A DNA stretch of 10,073 nt, from the NCBI GenBank assembly GCA_934418055.1, contig CAKRWX010000065.1, forward strand, positions 1 to 10,073, read 5' to 3'. Of this stretch, positions 6,686 to 10,073 are shown piece by piece; within the stretch, counting starts at the first letter, position 1, and each line of letters opens with the position of its first letter. Position numbers and translations under genes: made by a program. Under the pieces are notes generated by a model, which did no database searches, was not told the origin of the DNA, and saw only the letters and a program-made list of their open reading frames with translations. The DNA is from an uncultured Lachnospiraceae bacterium. Lineage in GTDB: Bacteria; Bacillota; Clostridia; Lachnospirales; Lachnospiraceae.

Positions 6686-6721
6686 ACTGGTTCGAGAACC
6701 TCCCAGTATAAAAAACTAGGC
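6686..6721 (+). promoter_or_regulatory. PreQ1-I riboswitch aptamer
   Basis: The element has the shape and conserved bases of the class I preQ1 aptamer. The P1 stem ACTGG (6686-6690) pairs with CCAGT (6703-6707). The loop opens with TTC (6691-6693). A cytosine just 5' of the P1 3' strand (C6702) sits at the ligand-pairing position. The tail ATAAAAAACTAGG (6708-6720) matches the A-rich tail of the Bacillus subtilis queC-leader aptamer almost exactly. The P2 pseudoknot would join bases around 6693-6696 with 6716-6719, with one mismatch resembling the Thermoanaerobacter form. PreQ1 is the precursor base of the tRNA nucleoside queuosine. The element lies 24 bases after the predicted transcription start and before a long terminator, as expected for transcriptional control of the operon that follows. 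Confidence 0.85.
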
Positions 6722-6767
6722 AGACAAGCAGAAAGTACACGCTATGATATTATTATGATATTGAATA

Positions 6768-6832
6768 GGGTGCTGTTTTTGTGTGTTTATTTGAGGTCCT
6801 CAAAATAAACGGCAAAAGCGGCATCCTTTTTT
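6768..6832 (+). terminator. Riboswitch expression-platform terminator
   Basis: The arms 6768-6796 and 6798-6826 form a stem of about 27 bp that includes G-U wobbles, one G-G mismatch, one bulged T and one bulged A. A run of six T's (6827-6832) follows. It lies between the preQ1 aptamer and the first coding region and is the likely OFF structure. A candidate antiterminator pairs 6733-6740 with 6781-6788 (8 bp, two wobbles), which would break up the left arm. This is a paper fold only. Confidence 0.75.
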
Positions 6833-6870
6833 GATGCCAAAGAAGTCTTTTGCCAGAAAAGAGGGCAAAG
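6811..6870 (+). promoter_or_regulatory. Alternative hairpins at the queK start
   Basis: Bases 6811-6818 (GGCAAAAG), part of the terminator's right arm, are also perfectly complementary to 6847-6854 (CTTTTGCC), with an inner GGCATC/GATGCC stem (6820-6825 with 6833-6838). Bases 6847-6854 can instead pair with 6864-6870 next to the ATG, partly covering the GAGG ribosome site (6861-6864). Read-through RNA could therefore release the ribosome site by forming the first pairing. Confidence 0.35.
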
Positions 6871-7911
6871 ATGCAAGAAGAAAGGGGCGTAACAAGCGCC
6901 AAACGAAGAAATGTGATCATCGACTGTGATCCTGGAATTGATGACAGTCTGGCGATCATGCTGGCCCTATCCATGGAATCGATTTCCGTGAAGGGCATCA
7001 CCATTGTCTGCGGGAATTCTCCTGTGGAGATGGGCTTTGGAAATGCCAAGAAAGTGCTGCATTTTCTTGGAAGACTGGATATTCCGGTTTATCAGGGAGA
7101 AAAAATCCCTTTAAAACGGGAATATGTCAATGCGTTGGATACCCATGGAGAAGACGGCCTTGGAGAGAGCTTTCTTCCGGAGATTCCTGGGTATGAACAG
7201 AAGGAGACTGCGGTGGAGTTTATGGGCCGGATGATCCGGGAATGTGCAGCGGCTGGAGAGCCTTGTTCCGTGATCGCCCTGGGGCCTATGACCAATCTGG
7301 CAAAACTGATCCAGACAGATCGGGAAGCCTTTGACCAGATTCAGGAGATCGTTTCTATGGGTGGCAATTTTAAAAGCCATGGAAACTGTTCACCGGTAGC
7401 GGAGTACAATTACTGGGTTGATCCGGATGCGGCAGCGCTGGTATATGAGACAGCAGCCCAAAATCATTCTCTGATTTCCATGGTTGGTCTGGATGTCACC
7501 AGAAAGATCGTGCTGACTCCAGATCTGTTGGAATATATGAAGCGGTTGAACCAGGAAATTGGTTCTTTTGTTCAGAAAATTACGAAATTTTATTTTGATT
7601 TCCATTGGGAATGGGAACATCTCATCGGATGTGTGATCAACGATCCGCTGGCAGTAGCCTATTTCGCAGACCGTACCTTGTGCAGCGGAATCCAGGCATA
7701 TACCGCCGTGGAAACTGGTGGAATCTCTATAGGACAGACCATTGTGGACGCCATGAATTTCTATCGGAAAGAACCGAATGCGGTGATTTTGACCGAAGTG
7801 GATGTATTAAAATTTTTCAAGACCTTTTATTCCAACATTCTGCAGATTCCAGAGGAGAAACTGGATCTGTTAGAAGCATTGATTACAAGGGAGGACAAAA
7901 AACATGAATAA
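6871..7911 (+). CDS. queK: QueK-like queuosine nucleoside hydrolase
   Basis: A 346-residue member of the inosine-uridine nucleoside hydrolase family. The calcium and ribose-binding motif DCDPGIDD (18-25), H92 in THGEDGLG, ALGPMTNLA, SMGGNF and the AEYNYWVDPDAA ribose loop are all present. The usual HDP near the C-terminal third is NDP (257-259), so the leaving-group histidine of purine and pyrimidine hydrolases is missing while the metal aspartate is kept. Context (preQ1 riboswitch, ECF S-component, radical-SAM partner) points to QueK, which releases queuine from queuosine. The ATG at 6871 has GAGG seven bases upstream; an in-frame TTG at 6850 is less likely. The last eight bases overlap the next gene. 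A generic nucleoside hydrolase is the alternative. Confidence 0.85.
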   Translation: MQEERGVTSAKRRNVIIDCDPGIDDSLAIMLALSMESISVKGITIVCGNSPVEMGFGNAKKVLHFLGRLDIPVYQGEKIPLKREYVNALDTHGEDGLGESFLPEIPGYEQKETAVEFMGRMIRECAAAGEPCSVIALGPMTNLAKLIQTDREAFDQIQEIVSMGGNFKSHGNCSPVAEYNYWVDPDAAALVYETAAQNHSLISMVGLDVTRKIVLTPDLLEYMKRLNQEIGSFVQKITKFYFDFHWEWEHLIGCVINDPLAVAYFADRTLCSGIQAYTAVETGGISIGQTIVDAMNFYRKEPNAVILTEVDVLKFFKTFYSNILQIPEEKLDLLEALITREDKKHE

Positions 7912-8488
7912 GAAAATGACAACCTTACGTCTCTGCATGATCGCCATGGCAGTCTGCATCAATGTGGCTGGCGGCCAGCTGGCTTTGATGCTCCGGCTTC
8001 CTATTTATTTAGACAGTATCGGAACCATTCTGATCGGCGCGTGGATGGGACCGCTTTACGGTATGCTTCCAAATATGATCAGTGGCGTTCTCATGGGATT
8101 CACCACCGATATTTATTCCCTGTATTTTGCGCCAGTCGGCATGATCACCGGATTTATGGCAGGAATCGCCGCAAAACAGATGCATGGACTGGTGTCTGAG
8201 AAACAGGTGAAAAAGCTCCAGATCGTCGCAGGAGCCCTTTTTATCACCATTCCTGGAACAATGGTCAGCTCCATCATTAATGCGGTCTTATTTGGCGGTG
8301 TGACGTCCTCTGGCTCCAGTATTCTGGTCCAGATCTTGTCCAGAACCCCTCTGGGCCTGACTGGAAGTATTTTCGCTGTCCAGATCTTTACCGATTATTT
8401 AGACCGGATCATTTCCCTGGCACTGGTAGTGATGGTGCTGCAGATGCTGCCATTCAGTATGAAAACTGCGTTTCAGAAGGAAAAATAG
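7904..8488 (+). CDS. qrtT: QrtT-like ECF transporter S-component
   Basis: A 194-residue membrane protein of the ECF-transporter substrate-binding (S-component) type. About six hydrophobic segments can be seen, roughly residues 8-30, 35-55, 57-72, 75-93, 105-130 and 166-185, with a basic C-terminus. It would bind the substrate in the membrane and work with the shared EcfA1-EcfA2-EcfT energising module, whose genes are absent here. Its overlap with the nucleoside hydrolase gene and the upstream preQ1 aptamer support queuosine and/or queuine as the substrate, as for QrtT of Clostridioides difficile. GGGAGG lies about nine bases before the ATG. Substrate specificity is inferred from context only. 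Confidence 0.8.
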   Translation: MNKKMTTLRLCMIAMAVCINVAGGQLALMLRLPIYLDSIGTILIGAWMGPLYGMLPNMISGVLMGFTTDIYSLYFAPVGMITGFMAGIAAKQMHGLVSEKQVKKLQIVAGALFITIPGTMVSSIINAVLFGGVTSSGSSILVQILSRTPLGLTGSIFAVQIFTDYLDRIISLALVVMVLQMLPFSMKTAFQKEK

Positions 8489-8552
8489 AAACGATAGAAC
8501 TTGTTAACAGACGGATTTTCCGCCAAGAATAAAAGATAGGAGAGAAGTACAC

Positions 8553-9251
8553 ATGGGAATTCCTACCGAACGATATAGCAAGATCACAGACAAAAATCAG
8601 CGGGAAATCTGCCTGTTAAAGGCATTTCCCTGCGCCTGGGGCAAATGCGCGTTCTGTGATTACATTGAAGACAACAGCCGGGATGAGGCTGGAATGATCA
8701 CGTTAAACAAACAGGTGTTAGACCTGGTAACCGGAGAATACGGGGTACTGGAAGTGATCAATTCTGGAAGCTGCTTTGAACTTCCAAAAGAGACTTTAAA
8801 TCAGATCGAACAGGTGATTCGTGAAAAAAATATCAATAAATTGTTTTTCGAGGCTCATTGGATCTATAAGAACCGATTGGCAGAGATGCGGAAGCGTATG
8901 CCGGTCCCGATCGTATTTAAGATCGGCGTTGAGACCTTCGATCATGATTTCCGTGAAAATGTCTTAAACAAACACGCCGATTTCAAAAGCCCGGAAGAAG
9001 TCGCCCAGTATTTTGATTCCCCGTGTCTGATGGTGGGCATCCAGGGGCAGACCAAAGAAATGATTGCAAGGGATATTGAGTGCCTGAAGAAATATTTTAA
9101 ATTAGGAACCGTCAATGTCTACAATAACAACACCACGAAGATCCGCCGGGATGAGGAACTGGTGCGATGGTTTATGAAAGAATACCGGTGGCTGTTGGAT
9201 GATCCAGCGGTTGAGGTGTTGTATGAGATTACGGACTTTGGGGTTGGGTGA
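8553..9251 (+). CDS. queL: QueL-like radical-SAM queuine lyase
   Basis: A 232-residue, compact radical-SAM protein. Three cysteines close to the N-terminus (C27, C32, C35 in PCAWGKCAFCDY) are the evident [4Fe-4S] ligands, but their spacing is CX4CX2C rather than the usual CX3CX2C. The rest looks like a short alpha/beta barrel with no accessory cluster domain. By neighbourhood it corresponds to QueL, which uses a SAM-derived radical to cut the cyclopentenediol group from queuine, leaving preQ1 for insertion into tRNA by Tgt. AGGAG (8538-8542) lies ten bases before the ATG, and the gap to the transporter gene is 64 bases with no terminator. Without the context it would be called only a radical-SAM protein of unknown function. 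Confidence 0.85.
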   Translation: MGIPTERYSKITDKNQREICLLKAFPCAWGKCAFCDYIEDNSRDEAGMITLNKQVLDLVTGEYGVLEVINSGSCFELPKETLNQIEQVIREKNINKLFFEAHWIYKNRLAEMRKRMPVPIVFKIGVETFDHDFRENVLNKHADFKSPEEVAQYFDSPCLMVGIQGQTKEMIARDIECLKKYFKLGTVNVYNNNTTKIRRDEELVRWFMKEYRWLLDDPAVEVLYEITDFGVG

Positions 9252-9273
9252 AGAAAGTGAAATCTTCACCCAG
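9244..9273 (+). terminator. Weak terminator hairpin at end of queL
   Basis: Bases 9244-9254 pair with 9263-9273 (11 bp, one wobble, eight-base loop), and the queL stop codon lies in the left arm. The downstream bases are only moderately T-rich (TCTGTTAAAT), so termination may be partial or the hairpin may mainly protect the 3' end. Confidence 0.4.
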
Positions 9274-9329
9274 TCTGTTAAATAAATCCGTGCATAGGAC
9301 GAAACAGAAGTACCTCTTCCTATCCATAC

Positions 9330-9363
9330 AACTATTCGCGAAACAACACTTTAACGAATAGTT
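9330..9363. repeat. 9 bp inverted repeat between convergent genes
   Basis: AACTATTCG (9330-9338) and CGAATAGTT (9355-9363) are perfect inverted copies around a 16-base spacer. Neither side has a T-tract, so it is not a typical terminator. An 8-base palindrome TTCGCGAA (9335-9342) overlaps the left copy. Function unknown. Confidence 0.4.
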
Positions 9364-9370
9364 TGAAACA

Positions 9371-9405
9371 TAAAGAAGAAATAAGGCCCCTTAAGACCTT
9401 ATTTC
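9371..9405 (-). terminator. Terminator of the minus-strand aminotransferase
   Basis: On the minus strand GAAATAAGG pairs with CCTTATTTC (complement of 9397-9405 and 9378-9386) around a ten-base loop, and a T-rich TTCTTTA follows. The stop codon of the aminotransferase gene (9391-9393) is in the loop. Confidence 0.6.
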
Positions 9406-10073
9406 CTCCAAAGCTCTTTTCAATCTCTCCAGCCCATCAACCACCCGGCTTCTAGGACAAGCGATATTCATTCTCATAAATCCATCTGGCTCTCCGCCAT
9501 ATTCTTTACCGGCGCACAGCCACAAACCGGTTTTCTCACGGATCAGTTCTTCCAGCTTTTCGCTGTCAGATTCATAAGCGCTGCAGTCCAGCCATAACAG
9601 ATACGTTGCATCGGAAATGATCACACGCACGTCTGGCAGCTCTTTCTTTACAAAATCCCATACCAGCTGTTTATTCTCATAAATATACTCCCGTAGCTCG
9701 TCCAGCCACTGATCACCGTATCGGAATGCCGCTAATACAGCCTCTACGGCAAATACGTTCGGTTCCGCTACCTCATCGGTATTTAAGCCACGATCTACCT
9801 TCTGACGGATCACTGGATTGGGGATCATGACCGCTGCGGTCTGAAGACCTGCGATGTTAAAGGTCTTGGTCGGCGCCATGCAGGTGATGCTGTTCTGGGC
9901 GCAGATCCCGGATACGGAGGCAAATGGGACGTATTCTTTGCCTGGATCGGTCAGATCACAGTGGATCTCATCAGAAACCACCAAAACATGGTATTTATGG
10001 CATAATTCACCGATTTTGGCCAGAGTTTCTTTCTCCCAGATATGGCCGATCGGGTTCTGCGGGTTGCATAAGA
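9391..10073 (-). CDS. MalY/PatB-type PLP enzyme, 5' end cut off
   Basis: The C-terminal 226 residues of a fold-type I pyridoxal-phosphate enzyme; the reading frame stays open to the window edge, so the start lies beyond base 10073. Seen are LCNPQNPIGHIWEKE at the edge, VVSDEIHCDL with the aspartate that pairs with the PLP ring nitrogen, the Schiff-base lysine in APTKTFNIAGLQ, and RMNIACPRSRV with the substrate-carboxylate arginine. These match MalY/PatB proteins, which are cystathionine beta-lyase-like C-S lyases grouped with class I/II aminotransferases. The full length would be near 390 residues. It is convergent with the queuosine operon and unlikely to share its function. Whether it acts as a C-S lyase or an aminotransferase cannot be decided here. 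Confidence 0.9.
   Translation of the reverse strand, partial: LCNPQNPIGHIWEKETLAKIGELCHKYHVLVVSDEIHCDLTDPGKEYVPFASVSGICAQNSITCMAPTKTFNIAGLQTAAVMIPNPVIRQKVDRGLNTDEVAEPNVFAVEAVLAAFRYGDQWLDELREYIYENKQLVWDFVKKELPDVRVIISDATYLLWLDCSAYESDSEKLEELIREKTGLWLCAGKEYGGEPDGFMRMNIACPRSRVVDGLERLKRALEEIRS

Noticed and set aside
6664..6710. tRNA-like T-arm (GGTTCGAGAACC)
   Set aside because: No acceptor or anticodon stems fit around it; the same bases fit the preQ1-I aptamer much better.
6850..6870. TTG start giving seven extra residues on the nucleoside hydrolase
   Set aside because: Only a weak purine stretch precedes it. ATG 6871 has its own GAGG and leaves the DCDPGIDD motif at a normal distance from the N-terminus.
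8489..8552. Possible separate promoter for queL in the 64-base gap
   Set aside because: Only a TTGTTA with no credible -10 at the right distance is seen, and there is no terminator before it; co-transcription is the simpler reading.

Overview
The window reads as a chromosomal segment of a low/mid-GC Gram-positive anaerobe, most likely a Lachnospiraceae-type Clostridium. The grounds are strong AGGAGG-type ribosome binding sites, near-consensus SigA promoters (several with an extended TG -10), many U-tract terminators, a clostridial pyrF-pyrK-pyrDB order, and a preQ1-I riboswitch driving a clostridial-type queuine/queuosine salvage operon. No mobile element, CRISPR array, rRNA or tRNA gene was found.

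Layout. Bases 1-220 hold the tail of an unidentified upstream region, a good promoter lying directly against a terminator hairpin, and a short leader. Next come an Mrp/NBP35-type Fe-S carrier ATPase (221-1060) and a small alarmone synthetase of the RelQ type (1078-1791). A GNAT acetyltransferase runs convergently on the minus strand (1793-2551); the synthetase's terminator lies inside the acetyltransferase's 3' coding end. A divergent promoter region (2552-2721) leads to the lrgA-lrgB membrane pair (2722-3778).

Bases 3779-3999 carry a promoter and a long, strongly structured leader for the pyrimidine genes pyrF, pyrK and pyrD (4000-6601). PyrK and PyrD together form the NAD-dependent class 1B dihydroorotate dehydrogenase, and PyrF makes UMP. 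pyrE does not follow in this window.

Bases 6627-9251 are the most interesting part. A promoter with extended -10 is followed by a preQ1-I aptamer (about 6686-6720), a very long terminator hairpin ending in six T's (6768-6832), and then three genes: a nucleoside hydrolase (QueK-like), an ECF transporter S-component (QrtT-like) and a radical-SAM protein with unusual CX4CX2C cysteine spacing (QueL-like). This set matches the queuosine/queuine salvage route described in Clostridioides difficile: import of queuosine/queuine, hydrolysis of queuosine to queuine, then radical cleavage of queuine to preQ1. PreQ1 would be the ligand of the riboswitch in front of the operon, giving product feedback. The window ends in a convergent, 5'-truncated MalY/PatB-type PLP enzyme (9391 to beyond 10073, minus strand).
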